NCBI GenBank assembly: GCA_036704125.1
Contig: DATNQI010000085.1
Span: 17,338 to 81,337, forward strand
Direction: 5' to 3'
DNA from: Pantanalinema sp.
Lineage (GTDB): Bacteria > Cyanobacteriota > Sericytochromatia > S15B-MN24 > UBA4093
Length of the DNA stretch: 64,000 nt
Of this stretch, positions 34,962 to 43,680 are shown piece after piece (the first letter of the stretch is position 1; every line of letters starts with the position of its first letter). The notes beneath the pieces were generated by a model, which worked only from the letters and a program-made list of their open reading frames with translations, did not search any database and was not told the origin of the DNA. A program made the position numbers and the translations under genes.

Positions 34962-35418
34962 GGCTGCCGCCGTGCCCCCCGAGACCCCCAAGACCCTCGA
35001 CATCAACGAGATCATGGCGATCCTGCCCCACCGCTTCCCCTTCCTGCTGGTGGACCGGGTGCTCGAGGTCGTGCCCGGCAAGCGGGCGGTGGCCATCAAG
35101 AACGTGAGCGTCAACGAGCCGCAGTTCACGGGGCACTTCCCCGAGCGGCCCCTGATGCCCGGGGTGCTGATCGTCGAGGCGCTCGCGCAGGTGGGCGGCA
35201 TCGTGCTGCTGCAGCTCGAGGAGTACCACGGCAAGCTCGCGCTCTTCGCGGGCATCGACGGGGTGCGCTTCCGTCGCACCGTCCTGCCGGGGGATCAGCT
35301 CGTCATGAAGGCCGAGCTGATCAAGATCCGCGGGCAGATCGGCCGGGTCAAGGTCGAGGCCCGGGTCGCAGAGGCGCTCGTCACGGAAGGCGAGCTGATG
35401 TTTGCACTGGTCGACTGA
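34942..35418 (+). CDS. fabZ: 3-hydroxyacyl-ACP dehydratase FabZ
   Basis: 158 residues. The hot-dog fold dehydratase has its catalytic His in [13 protein letters not shown] and Glu in [12 protein letters not shown]. It competes with LpxA for 3-hydroxyacyl-ACP, which explains the linkage. The ATG at 34942 lies within the end of lpxC, behind AAGGAGGAA; ATG 34951 is an alternative. Confidence 0.95.
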   Translation: MPTMLAEAAAVPPETPKTLDINEIMAILPHRFPFLLVDRVLEVVPGKRAVAIKNVSVNEPQFTGHFPERPLMPGVLIVEALAQVGGIVLLQLEEYHGKLALFAGIDGVRFRRTVLPGDQLVMKAELIKIRGQIGRVKVEARVAEALVTEGELMFALVD

Positions 35419-35419
35419 C

Positions 35420-36226
35420 GTGATTGAAGTTCACCCTACCGCGGTCATCCATCCCAGCGCGCGCCTGGGCGACGGGGTCAAGATCGGCCCCTACGCCGTC
35501 ATCGGCGAGCACACCTCGATCGGGGCGCGCACCGTCGTCGGCCCCCACGCCGTGATCGAGCCCTACACCACCCTCGGTGTCGATTGCCAGGTCTTCAGCG
35601 GCGCGATCATCGGGGGCGTGCCCCAGGACCTCAAGTTCGGCGGCGAGGAGTCCTACACCGTCATCGGCGATCGCAACATCATCCGCGAGTGCGTCACCAT
35701 CAACCGCGCCACCGGCATGGGCGAGGAGACGCGCATCGGCGACGACAACATGTTCCAGGCCTACGTCCACGTGGCCCACAACTGCGTGATCGGCAACCAG
35801 GTCGTGATGTCCAACTGCGCCACGCTCGCCGGCCACGTCTCGGTCGACGACTACGCCATCATCGGCGGGCTCGCGGGCATCCACCAGTTCTGCCGGGTCG
35901 GCACCATGGCCATGGTCGGCGCCATGAGCCGGGTGACCCAGGACGTTCCCCCCTACATGCTGATCGAGGGCGCCCCCCCCAAGGTGCTGGGCCCCAACGT
36001 GATCGGCCTGAGGCGGCGGGGCCTCGCTCAGGACGAGCGCACCCTCATCAAGCGCGCCTACAAGCTCATGTACCGCTCCGATCTCAACTTCGCCCAGGCC
36101 CTGGAAGCGATCGCGGAGCTCGGCGACTCGCCCTACCTTCGCCAGCTGATCGCCTTCGTGGAGGCCTCCGAGCGCGGCGTGGTCGGCCGCTCGGCCCGCG
36201 CCTCGGCCCCCGAGGCCGACGCCTAG
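35420..36226 (+). CDS. lpxA: UDP-N-acetylglucosamine O-acyltransferase
   Basis: 268 residues from GTG 35420, beginning IEVHPTAVIHPSARLG. Left-handed beta-helix hexapeptides continue to about 190. The catalytic His lies in the MFQAYVHVAHNCVIG segment, and a helical C-terminus follows. It performs the first acylation of UDP-GlcNAc for lipid A. It starts 1 nt after the fabZ stop. Length and motifs are standard. Confidence 0.95.
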   Translation: MIEVHPTAVIHPSARLGDGVKIGPYAVIGEHTSIGARTVVGPHAVIEPYTTLGVDCQVFSGAIIGGVPQDLKFGGEESYTVIGDRNIIRECVTINRATGMGEETRIGDDNMFQAYVHVAHNCVIGNQVVMSNCATLAGHVSVDDYAIIGGLAGIHQFCRVGTMAMVGAMSRVTQDVPPYMLIEGAPPKVLGPNVIGLRRRGLAQDERTLIKRAYKLMYRSDLNFAQALEAIAELGDSPYLRQLIAFVEASERGVVGRSARASAPEADA

Positions 36227-36227
36227 C

Positions 36228-37400
36228 ATGGACCGAGTCCCCACCGTCTTCATCTGCGCGGGCGAGGTCTCCGGGGATCTCCACGCCGCGCGCCTGGTTT
36301 CGGCCCTCCTCGAGCGCCGGGGCGGGCTTGCGGTCTGGGGCGTCGGCTCGCACCGCATGCGATCGGCCGGCGTCGAGGTGCGCTGGGACGTTACCCGCTA
36401 CAGCGCGGTCGGCCTGCTCGAGCACCTGCCGGGCGTCCGCCCCATCGCCAGGGTCCTCTCCGAGGTCCGCGAGGCCCTGGCGGCCAACCGGCCCGACGCG
36501 GTGGTGCTGGTGGATTACCAGGGCATGAACATGCAGATCGCGCGCTTCGCCAGGGCGCTCGGCATCCCCACCGTCTACTACATCTCCCCCCAGGAGTGGA
36601 TCTGGGGCCTGCCGGGCGGCTGCCGCAAGGTCGCCGAGGTCTCGGACCTGATCCTGGCCATCTTCGAGAAGGAGGCCGAGGCCTACCGCGCCTCGGGGGC
36701 CAACGTGGAGTTCGTCGGTCATCCCCTGCTCGACATGGTGCCGGGCGACGAGCGCGGGGCCCTCGCCCATCGCCTGGGGGTGGACGTGGCCGAGCCCATC
36801 GTCGCCCTCTTCCCCGGCAGCCGCCGGATGGAGCTCTCGCGCCTCCTGCCGCCCATGCTCGAGGCCTGCGAGCGCCTGCTTGCGGCCAACCCCCGGGTGC
36901 AGTTCCTGCTGCCGGTGGCGAGCCCGGATCTCGCCGAGCTGGTCCTGCGCCTGCGCGCACAGCGGCCGGGCGTCGCGGTGAAGGTGGTCTCGGACGTGAG
37001 CGGCATGGCCCTGATGCGCCTTTCGGACGTGGTGCTCGCCGCCTCCGGCACGGTGGTGCTCGAGGCCGCGGTGGTCGGCACCCCCGTGGTCGCCGCCTAC
37101 AAGATCGGGGCCCTGGCGGCCTTTCTGGCCAGGCGCCTGATGCGCGGGGCCTACGTGACGCTGCCCAACATCGTCATGGACGAGGGGATCGTCCCCGAGC
37201 TGCTGCAGGGCGAGGCGAACGGGGCGCGCATGGCCGAGGAGGTGCTGCGCCTGCTGCAGAGCCCGGGCGATCGCGCCCGGATGATCGCGCGCCTCGCGGC
37301 CGTCCGGGCCCGCCTCGGGACGCCGGGGGCCGTCGGCCGCGCCGCCGACCGGATCGTGGCACGCCTGGCGGCCACGGAGGAAGCCAAGACGCTGGCATGA
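36228..37400 (+). CDS. lpxB: Lipid A disaccharide synthase
   Basis: 390 residues, GT19 GT-B fold. FICAGEVSGDLHAARL, YYISPQEWIWG, FPGSRRMEL and LAASGTVVLEAAVVGTP are the signature segments. It joins UDP-2,3-diacylglucosamine to lipid X. The protein responsible for making lipid X (LpxH/LpxI) is not in the window. The stop overlaps the next ATG by 4 nt. Confidence 0.95.
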   Translation: MDRVPTVFICAGEVSGDLHAARLVSALLERRGGLAVWGVGSHRMRSAGVEVRWDVTRYSAVGLLEHLPGVRPIARVLSEVREALAANRPDAVVLVDYQGMNMQIARFARALGIPTVYYISPQEWIWGLPGGCRKVAEVSDLILAIFEKEAEAYRASGANVEFVGHPLLDMVPGDERGALAHRLGVDVAEPIVALFPGSRRMELSRLLPPMLEACERLLAANPRVQFLLPVASPDLAELVLRLRAQRPGVAVKVVSDVSGMALMRLSDVVLAASGTVVLEAAVVGTPVVAAYKIGALAAFLARRLMRGAYVTLPNIVMDEGIVPELLQGEANGARMAEEVLRLLQSPGDRARMIARLAAVRARLGTPGAVGRAADRIVARLAATEEAKTLA

Positions 37401-38338
37401 CCGAACACGTCTTCATCACCGGGATCAGCGGCTGCGTCGGCCACTACCTCTTCGACGCCCTCGCCGGCGACCCCCGCTACCACCTCCACCTCCTGGTCCG
37501 CGACGTCTCGCGCCTGCGCTTCGACTACCAGGACCGGCCCAACGTCTCGATCGTCGCGGGGGACCTGATGGACATCGAGCGGCACGCCGAGCTGCTCGGG
37601 CGGATGGACCACATCATCCACGTGGCGGCCGCCTGGGGCGAGGCGGTGAGCTACGAGGTCAACCACCGCATCCCCTTTCGCATGTTCGAGCTGGCGGATC
37701 CCGGGCGGATCAAGCGTCTCGTCTACTTCGCGACCGCGAGCGTGCTGGACCAGGACAACCGCCTGCTGGCTCCCGCCGAGGAGCACGGCACCGACTACAT
37801 CCGCAGCAAGTACCAGGCCTGCGCGCAGCTGGACGCCCACCCCCTGGGCGACCGGATCGTGGCCGTCTTCCCGACCCTCATCTTCGGAGGCGGGGCGCGC
37901 CAGCCCCTCTCGCACCTCTCCTCGGGCCTCTCCGACGTGGGGCGCTGGCTCTCGATCGCGCGCTTCTTGACCCTCGAGGGCACCCTGCACTTCATCCACG
38001 CCCGCGACATCGCCCGGATCGTCGCGCACGTCCTCTCGCACGAGGTCCCCGAGCGCTGGCTGGTGCTCGGCAACCCCGAGCTGAGCGTCGACCAGATGAT
38101 CGACCAGCTGTGCGCGGCCTTCGGCCGCCGGCGTCCGCGCCTCTTGCGGCTCGATCTCACCCCCATGCTCGGCCTGATCGAGCGCCTGGTGGGCTCGGGC
38201 TTCAACACCTGGGACCGCTACAGCCTCAAGCACCGCCACTTCCGCTACCGGACGGTCAACGCCGAGACCTTCGGCCTGCCGAGCGACCTCTCCACTCTTG
38301 GCGCGGTGGTGCGCGAGCAGCTCGCGGCCTCGCGATGA
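37397..38338 (+). CDS. NAD-dependent epimerase/dehydratase family protein
   Basis: 313 residues, extended short-chain dehydrogenase fold. The cofactor motif ITGISGCVGHYLFDAL opens the protein. The usual YxxxK appears as DYIRSKYQ, and the Ser of the triad may be within FATASVL. Substrate unknown; position between lpxB and coaE, with ATGA overlaps on both sides, suggests an envelope sugar or lipid role. Confidence 0.75.
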   Translation: MTEHVFITGISGCVGHYLFDALAGDPRYHLHLLVRDVSRLRFDYQDRPNVSIVAGDLMDIERHAELLGRMDHIIHVAAAWGEAVSYEVNHRIPFRMFELADPGRIKRLVYFATASVLDQDNRLLAPAEEHGTDYIRSKYQACAQLDAHPLGDRIVAVFPTLIFGGGARQPLSHLSSGLSDVGRWLSIARFLTLEGTLHFIHARDIARIVAHVLSHEVPERWLVLGNPELSVDQMIDQLCAAFGRRRPRLLRLDLTPMLGLIERLVGSGFNTWDRYSLKHRHFRYRTVNAETFGLPSDLSTLGAVVREQLAASR

Positions 38339-38937
38339 AGGTCATCGGCCTGACCGGGGGGATCGCCTCCGGCAAGACGACGGTCGCGAACCTTCTGGCC
38401 GAGCACGGCGGGGCGGTGATCGACGCGGACGTGGTCGCGCGCGAGGTGGTCGAGCCGGGGACCCCCGGCCTGGCTGCGATCGCCAGGGCCTTCGGCCCCG
38501 AGGTGATCGACCCGGCCGGCCGCCTGGACCGCGCGGCGCTGGGCAAGCGCGTCTTCGCCGACGAGGCCGAGCGCGAGCGGCTCAACTCCATCGTCCACCC
38601 CGCGGTCAAGGAAGCCATGACCCGGGCCCTCGCGGATCTTGCGCGGCGCGTCCCGCCCCCCCCCTTCGCGGTCCTGGTGATCCCTTTGCTCTTCGAGACC
38701 GGGATGCAGGCCATGGCCGACACCGTCTGGACCCTGAGCGTGCCTCCCGAGCTCCAGCGCGAGCGCCTGCTTTCGCGCGACGCGCTGAGCCCGCAGGAGG
38801 CCGATGCCCGCATCGCATCCCAGTGGCCGCTCTCGCGCAAGCTCGAACTGAGCGATCGGGTCATCGACAACACCGGCCTCCCGGAGGCGCTCGATGCCCA
38901 GGTCGCCGCGGCCCTGCGCCTCGAGGGGCTCGAGTAG
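38335..38937 (+). CDS. coaE: Dephospho-CoA kinase
   Basis: 200 residues. GLTGGIASGKTTVANLL is the P-loop; IDADVVAREVVEPGTPG and the VIPLLFETG segment are standard CoaE. It makes CoA in the last step of its synthesis. It overlaps the epimerase by ATGA and is followed 19 nt later by the transglycosylase. Confidence 0.95.
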   Translation: MKVIGLTGGIASGKTTVANLLAEHGGAVIDADVVAREVVEPGTPGLAAIARAFGPEVIDPAGRLDRAALGKRVFADEAERERLNSIVHPAVKEAMTRALADLARRVPPPPFAVLVIPLLFETGMQAMADTVWTLSVPPELQRERLLSRDALSPQEADARIASQWPLSRKLELSDRVIDNTGLPEALDAQVAAALRLEGLE

Positions 38938-38956
38938 CGCGTGGTAGCATGACCCC

Positions 38957-39532
38957 ATGACCCGACGCGCTCACGTTCGACCCCGCGCGCGCCTTCGCCG
39001 GTTCGTCCTCGCCCTCGCCGCCCTCGCGCTCCTGCTCGCCTTGGCGCGCCCGGCGGGGGTCGCGGCCGCGCGCCTGTTCTTCCCCTTCCCCTACCGGGAG
39101 GCCATCGAGCGCGAGGCCGAGCGGTACTCGCTCGATCCGCTCCTGGTGGTGGCCGTGATGCGCGTCGAGAGCGGCTTTGCGCCTCGGGCGCGCTCGCGGG
39201 TGGGGGCCCGGGGCCTCATGCAGCTGATGCCGTCGACCGCCGCGTGGGCCGCCCGCAAGGTATCCATGCGCGACTTCTCCGCCGAGGGGCTGGAGGACCC
39301 GGACACCAACATCCGGCTGGGCTGCTGGTACCTGAGCTACCTGCGCCGCCAGTTCCCGGGCGACCTGCACGCGATGCTCGCCGCCTACAACGGGGGCGAG
39401 GGCAACGTCGCGCGCTGGAAGCGCCAGCCCGAGGCCCTGGAGGCGGCCTACCCCGAGACGCGCGCCTACGTCAGGCGCAGCATCCGGGCCTACCGGATCT
39501 ATCGCCTCCTGTACCGGGACTGGGCCTCCTGA
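38957..39532 (+). CDS. Lytic transglycosylase (SLT domain)
   Basis: 191 residues. A basic N-terminus and membrane or signal segment (about 16-35) lead to a Slt-type domain: VVAVMRVESGF carries the catalytic Glu, then GARGLMQLMPSTA and LAAYNGGEGNVARW. It cleaves peptidoglycan and is close to the membrane-proximal Slt35/YjbJ-like small forms. Its stop overlaps the next ATG (TGATG). Confidence 0.92.
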   Translation: MTRRAHVRPRARLRRFVLALAALALLLALARPAGVAAARLFFPFPYREAIEREAERYSLDPLLVVAVMRVESGFAPRARSRVGARGLMQLMPSTAAWAARKVSMRDFSAEGLEDPDTNIRLGCWYLSYLRRQFPGDLHAMLAAYNGGEGNVARWKRQPEALEAAYPETRAYVRRSIRAYRIYRLLYRDWAS

Positions 39533-40101
39533 TGCAGAAGCTGCAGCGCTTTCTGGCCAAGAGCCTCAAGGAGTGGAAGGCCGAGGACGCCGTCGCGGCG
39601 GGCCGCGTCTTCGCCCTGTGGCCGACGATCGTGGGCGAGGCGATCGCCGCGCGCACCCGGCCTCGCTTCCTGCGCGGCGGGGTGCTCTTCGTCGAGGCGG
39701 CCTCCTCGGCGTGGGCCAACGAGCTGACCATGCTCAAGCCCCGCATCCTCAAGGCGCTCGACACCCATCTGGGCGGGGGCCTCATCCGCGACGTGCGCTA
39801 CCAGGTGGCCCCCACCTGGCAAGAGCGCAAGGGCTACGAGGCCCCGGTCCACGAGCCGGAGCCGGTCCTTGCGCGCGAGCCCCTCACCCCCGAGGCGCAG
39901 AAGGAGATCGCCGAGCAGGTGGCCGCCAAGGTGCCGGATCCGGCCCTGGCCGAGGCGACCGGCGAGCTGCTCTCGGCCGTCGCCCGGCGCCGGGTGGCCA
40001 AGCAGAAGGCGGGGTATCTGCCCTGCCCCTCGTGCGGAGCCCTGGTGCCGCCTGGGAGCGGCGCCTGCCCGATCTGTCGCCTGACGGGCAGCGGGCGCTG
40101 A
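39532..40101 (+). CDS. dciA: DciA-like (DUF721) protein with C-terminal zinc ribbon
   Basis: 189 residues. The N-terminal 90 residues match DUF721/DciA (WPTIVGEAIAARTRP, LFVEAASSAWANEL), the ancestral loader of the DnaB replicative helicase. The C-terminal tail adds a four-cysteine ribbon (CPSCGALVPPGSGACPIC), which I do not know as a constant part of DciA. It is the last gene of the bamA-lpx run. Role in helicase loading is by family only. Confidence 0.8.
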   Translation: MQKLQRFLAKSLKEWKAEDAVAAGRVFALWPTIVGEAIAARTRPRFLRGGVLFVEAASSAWANELTMLKPRILKALDTHLGGGLIRDVRYQVAPTWQERKGYEAPVHEPEPVLAREPLTPEAQKEIAEQVAAKVPDPALAEATGELLSAVARRRVAKQKAGYLPCPSCGALVPPGSGACPICRLTGSGR

Positions 40102-40171
40102 ACAAAGCAAGCAAACGGCATTTTCGGGGTATAAACCAAGGGGCCGTCCCCCTTCAGGAGTTTTGACCCCC

Positions 40172-41074
40172 ATGCCGAACCATCCCTTGCTCCGTACCTT
40201 CGCCAAGCTCTTTCCCTGGCTCACGCCCGCCGCGCGCGACGGCGTCGCCCCCGAGCGGGGGTACGACGACCCGATCCGCGATCCCGAGGCGGTGCTCCTG
40301 GGCCTCAACGCCCCCCCCATCAGGGTGGAGGTCGGATCCGAGCTGATCGGCCTGGTCGACTCGAGCTCCGGCGGCAACCTGATGGACGGCATCGTCATGC
40401 TGCGGGTCAAGCTCGCCGAGGACCTTGGCTGGGTCATCCCCGGGGTCCAGTTCCGCGACAACCCCGGCCTGACGCCCCTCGGCTACCGCCTCTTCGTCTG
40501 GGGCCAGGCCGTCGCCGAGGGCATCGTCATGCCCGGCATGATGGGGGTGGACCCCGAGTCGCTCTCGCCCGAGCAGGCCAAGAGCGCCCGCGTCGGCGAG
40601 CGCCCCGCCACCGGCCAGCTGGTCGCCTGGATCCCCCAGACCCTCGAGCAGGCCGCCCAGCAGGGGGTCTCGGCCGACGAGATGCTCATCGAGCACCTGG
40701 AGGGGGTCCTGCGCAAGAACCTCTATCGGCTGGTGACCCCGGACAGCCTGAGCTTCGCCCTCGATCGGCGCTTGCGCCTCTACGGCCGCGAGCTGGCCGA
40801 CGAGCTCCTCAGCCGCTTCGTCACCCGCGGCGAGTTCATGCTCTGCCTGCGCGAGCTGCTCAAGGCCGGGCGCTCGGTCCGCGACCTGCCCTTGATCGTC
40901 GAGGCCCTCTACACCTCGTGCCACGAGCGCTGCACCCGCGGCTCGACGCCCTCGGACGCCATGTTCGGCATGGCCCTGCAGGTGCCGCAGTTCACCCCCT
41001 ACGACCTGGCCCAGTCGGTGTGCCGCCAGCTCGGCTGGCCTCCCTTGGACGAGCGCCTGCTGCGCTCCCACTAG
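40172..41074 (+). CDS. Stand-alone FlhA-type cytoplasmic domain protein (FHIPEP family)
   Basis: 300 residues. From about residue 50 it follows the cytoplasmic domain of FlhA/SctV: IRVEVGSELIGLVDS, LAEDLGWVIPGVQFRDN and LRELLKAGRSVRDLPLIVEAL. Full FlhA is about 690 residues with eight membrane helices, but here no membrane segment precedes it. It may be a soluble platform for export chaperone complexes or a regulator. ATG 40172 is 11 nt after AGGAG; TTG 40163 is the alternative. It has TATAAA at 40130-40135 upstream but no good -35. Confidence 0.75.
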   Translation: MPNHPLLRTFAKLFPWLTPAARDGVAPERGYDDPIRDPEAVLLGLNAPPIRVEVGSELIGLVDSSSGGNLMDGIVMLRVKLAEDLGWVIPGVQFRDNPGLTPLGYRLFVWGQAVAEGIVMPGMMGVDPESLSPEQAKSARVGERPATGQLVAWIPQTLEQAAQQGVSADEMLIEHLEGVLRKNLYRLVTPDSLSFALDRRLRLYGRELADELLSRFVTRGEFMLCLRELLKAGRSVRDLPLIVEALYTSCHERCTRGSTPSDAMFGMALQVPQFTPYDLAQSVCRQLGWPPLDERLLRSH

Positions 41075-41088
41075 CCGAAGCTCCCCCC

Positions 41089-41117
41089 TTGCCATGAGGG
41101 GGAGGCTGCGCTATACT
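41089..41117 (+). promoter_or_regulatory. tmRNA promoter
   Basis: TTGCCA (41089-41094) and TATACT (41112-41117) with a 17-nt spacer. Start near 41124 would leave a precursor leader of about 38 nt, removed by RNase P. Confidence 0.75.
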
Positions 41118-41161
41118 TCACATGCTGTTACTGTCCAGTGACTGGCACGGTGACGCCTTAA

Positions 41162-41550
41162 GGGGATGTCACGGTTTCGACCAGGAGTGCGATGGTAGGG
41201 GCTGCGAGCCGGGAGTGTCGTCCGATCCCGCTAAATCAGATGGCAAAAAAAACAAGTGCCAAAGCTAACGTCTTTGCGCTTCCCTCGGTTGGTGGCCGTC
41301 AGGCCGCTGCCCTCGCTGCGTAAGTAGCGAGTTAAGGGACACTCATCATCCCCCGCCGGTCGGGATGATGGGTCACTTTGACCGGCTGCCGCCGACCGAT
41401 TTGTTCGCTGAGTCGGCCTAAGCCTAGCGAACTATCCTGACACGAGCCGAGCCGAGGGGGCGCGTGCCAGGTGAAACGTACCCCAGGCTACGCTCGTAGA
41501 CGCCGCTATGGTTGTCTTTTGGGACGTGGGTTCAATTCCCACCATCTCCA
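41162..41550 (+). ncRNA. ssrA: Transfer-messenger RNA
   Basis: 389 nt, one-piece form. The acceptor stem GGGGATG pairs with CATCTCC (41543-41549, one G-U) and A 41550 is the discriminator; CCA is not encoded. The T arm GTGGGTTCAATTCCCAC is intact. The tag frame runs 41243-41323: 26 codons starting AKKTSAKA and ending AAALAA before TAA, a rather long tag with the usual protease-recognised tail. A downstream pseudoknot region contains the CATCATCCC/GGGATGATG stem. With SmpB it rescues stalled ribosomes. Confidence 0.96.
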
Positions 41551-41552
41551 CT

Positions 41553-41590
41553 GCCCGGGAAGCCACTGGCTTCCCGGGCGTTTCGTTTCA
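41553..41590 (+). terminator. tmRNA terminator
   Basis: A perfect 12-bp stem (41553-41564 with 41568-41579, loop ACT) followed by a T-rich run (TTTCGTTTC). Confidence 0.8.
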
Positions 41591-41595
41591 TGCCG

Positions 41596-41628
41596 AAAAA
41601 GCGGCCCTCGCCCCGGGGCGAGGGCCGC
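41596..41628 (-). terminator. Terminator of the lipoprotein gene
   Basis: A perfect 14-bp palindrome (41601-41614 with 41615-41628) followed on the minus strand by five T residues, 13 nt after the stop of the lipoprotein gene. Confidence 0.75.
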
Positions 41629-41641
41629 TGCGCGAGCTAGC

Positions 41642-42307
41642 TCACCTGGGCTTGGGGCCCACCGACTGGGGGATGATGTCGTTGAAGGCCTTGGCGAAGT
41701 CGCCCTGGTACTTGCGGGCGTACCAGTCCATGGCCTGCACCCAGCTCGAGAGGGAGTAATCGGGCCTCAGGCTCGTGCCCTTCGCGAGCTCGGCGTCGAC
41801 CACCTGGTTGGCTCTTTCGACCTTGGCCGGGTCGATCGTGGTGATGGCCACCGAGCGGCTCGCCATGTCGGCGGAGATCTTCCAGGCGACCATGGTGCTG
41901 CCGAGCGAGATCCGCGCGCGCGTGCCCTCGCGGTAGAACGCGGCGAGCGGCGCCGAGGCGGAGCCGACCCGGGTCAAGAGGAAGCCCGCGCGCTCGGGCG
42001 ACTGGATCGTGAACCTGCCGCTGGCGTCGCTCTTGGTCGTGCTCGCGTCCTTGAGCGGCTGGAGCTTGGCGTCGGCCAGGAAGATCGTCTGGTTGCCCAG
42101 CGCCTCCTGCTTCATGCTCTGGAGCTGGCCCACGATCTCGGTGGTGCTGAGGAAGGGCTTGGGGCCCGTCAGCTCGCCGCTGATGGTGAAGGTCACCCCC
42201 GGCTCGCGCAGAGAGGGGGGGGCCGGGGGCTGCGGATCGGGGCTCGCGCCGGGGCAGCCCGAAAGCAGGAGGGCGGCGGCGAAGAGGCCGAAACGACGGT
42301 CGAACAT
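41642..42307 (-). CDS. Lipoprotein of unknown function
   Basis: 221 residues. The lipobox LLSGC (Cys 18) follows a short signal peptide and a Pro-rich linker. A segment with DASTTKSDASGRFTI resembles a carboxypeptidase-regulatory-like beta sandwich, but the family cannot be fixed. ATG 42305-42307 has GAGGT 8 nt upstream. It sits alone between tmRNA (convergent) and htrA. Confidence 0.65.
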   Translation of the reverse strand: MFDRRFGLFAAALLLSGCPGASPDPQPPAPPSLREPGVTFTISGELTGPKPFLSTTEIVGQLQSMKQEALGNQTIFLADAKLQPLKDASTTKSDASGRFTIQSPERAGFLLTRVGSASAPLAAFYREGTRARISLGSTMVAWKISADMASRSVAITTIDPAKVERANQVVDAELAKGTSLRPDYSLSSWVQAMDWYARKYQGDFAKAFNDIIPQSVGPKPR

Positions 42308-42410
42308 GGCGCTTACCTCGCAATTCGAAACGCCCCCCCATGCTAAAGCGCACGAGCGAGCGTTACCCGGGCCGAGGTGGCCGAAGTTGGTTGTGGGTTT
42401 CGACGGGGGC

Positions 42411-43538
42411 CTACTCCCCGGCGGGGCGCTCGGCCTCCTCGGGCAGGGCGCCCAGCCGGATCGAGAGGGTCCTGCGCTGGCCGCCCCGGCTCACCATGAG
42501 CGAGACCGTCTCGCCCACCTTCTTGCCGGCGAGGTGGCGGATCAGGTCGCCGGGCTTCTCGAGCTTGAGGCCGTCCACCGAGACCAGCACGTCCCCCGCG
42601 CGAAGGCCCGAGCGCTCGGCGGGGCCGCGGGGGACCACCCGCTGCACCAGGACGCCCGGCTCGGCCGCGCGCTCCAGCTGGGCGGCGCGCTCGGGGGTCA
42701 ATTCGGAGATGCTCACGCCGATCCAGGCGCGCTCGACCCTGCCCTTGGTGGCGAGCTGCTCGACGATCGCGCGGGCGGTGTCGGCCGGGATGGCGAAGCC
42801 GATGCCCTGGGCCTGGGCGGCGATCGCCGTGTTGACCCCGATCACCCGGCCGTTCATGTCGATCAGGGGGCCTCCCGAGTTGCCGGGGTTGATGGCGGCG
42901 TCGGTCTGGATGAAGCTCACCCGCTCGCTGATCGAGACGTCGCGGTTGAGGGCGCTGACGATCCCGGCGGTGACGGTCTTGGAGAGGCCCAGGGGGCTGC
43001 CGATCGCGACCACCCACTCGCCGACGCGCAGCGCGTGGCTGTCGCCGAGCGCGAGCGTCGGCAGGTCCTTGCCCTCGATCTTGATTACGGCGATGTCGGT
43101 CGCCGGGTCCCGCCCGACGATGCGGCCGCTCAGCTTGCGCCCGTCGTTGAGGGTCACGCTCAGGCGGGTGGCGTTGCGCACCACGTGGTGGTTGGTGACG
43201 ACGATCCCGCCGGGATCGACGATGAAGCCCGAGCCGACGCCCTTCTGGAGGGTCTCCTGGGGGCCGAAGAAGTAGTCCTCGAACGGGTCGCCGCTGCTCA
43301 CGCGCTGCCGGGTGAGGGTGTCGATGTTGACGACCGCGGGGGCCGCGCGCTCGACGAGATCCGCGATCCGCTCGGTGCCGACCGGCAAGCCGCCCGAGGG
43401 CGCCCGCTCGCTCGAGGCGGTCTTCGAGCCCGAGGCCGCGGGCGCGGGGGCCTCGCCGTGGCGGCAAGAGGCCATGGCGCCGCCCGCGGCCGCGCCGATG
43501 GTCAGCATCACCAGGTAGCCGAAGATCTTGCGTTGCAC
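42411..43538 (-). CDS. HtrA/Deg-type periplasmic serine protease
   Basis: 375 residues. An N-terminal membrane or lipoprotein-like segment (TIGAAAGGAMASC) is followed by a trypsin-fold domain with VVTNHHVV (His), DPATDIAVIKI (Asp) and NPGNSGGPLI (Ser). One PDZ domain (about 265-360; GVLVQRVVPRGPAE) follows. This single-PDZ layout is that of HhoA/DegS-like proteins. Start is GTG 43538 with AAAGGA upstream. It is expected to degrade misfolded envelope proteins. Confidence 0.92.
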   Translation of the reverse strand: MQRKIFGYLVMLTIGAAAGGAMASCRHGEAPAPAASGSKTASSERAPSGGLPVGTERIADLVERAAPAVVNIDTLTRQRVSSGDPFEDYFFGPQETLQKGVGSGFIVDPGGIVVTNHHVVRNATRLSVTLNDGRKLSGRIVGRDPATDIAVIKIEGKDLPTLALGDSHALRVGEWVVAIGSPLGLSKTVTAGIVSALNRDVSISERVSFIQTDAAINPGNSGGPLIDMNGRVIGVNTAIAAQAQGIGFAIPADTARAIVEQLATKGRVERAWIGVSISELTPERAAQLERAAEPGVLVQRVVPRGPAERSGLRAGDVLVSVDGLKLEKPGDLIRHLAGKKVGETVSLMVSRGGQRRTLSIRLGALPEEAERPAGE

Positions 43539-43599
43539 GATCGATCCTTTCGAGGGGGCGACCCCAGAACCTTAGCACAACCCTTGCTAGCCCGGAAGG

Positions 43600-43626
43600 T
43601 TGCGCGGCCCCTCGAGAGGGTATAAT
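43600..43626 (+). promoter_or_regulatory. Promoter of the TPR/MshEN-like gene
   Basis: A consensus TATAAT (43621-43626) preceded by TTGCGC (43600-43605) at a short 15-nt spacing; GTTGCG at 43599 gives 16. The -10 is strong, the -35 placement uncertain. Confidence 0.55.
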
Positions 43627-43680
43627 GCAGGGAAGCGCCCATTCGGCGCCGGGCTGGTAGGTTCAAGCAAGGGTCATCAG

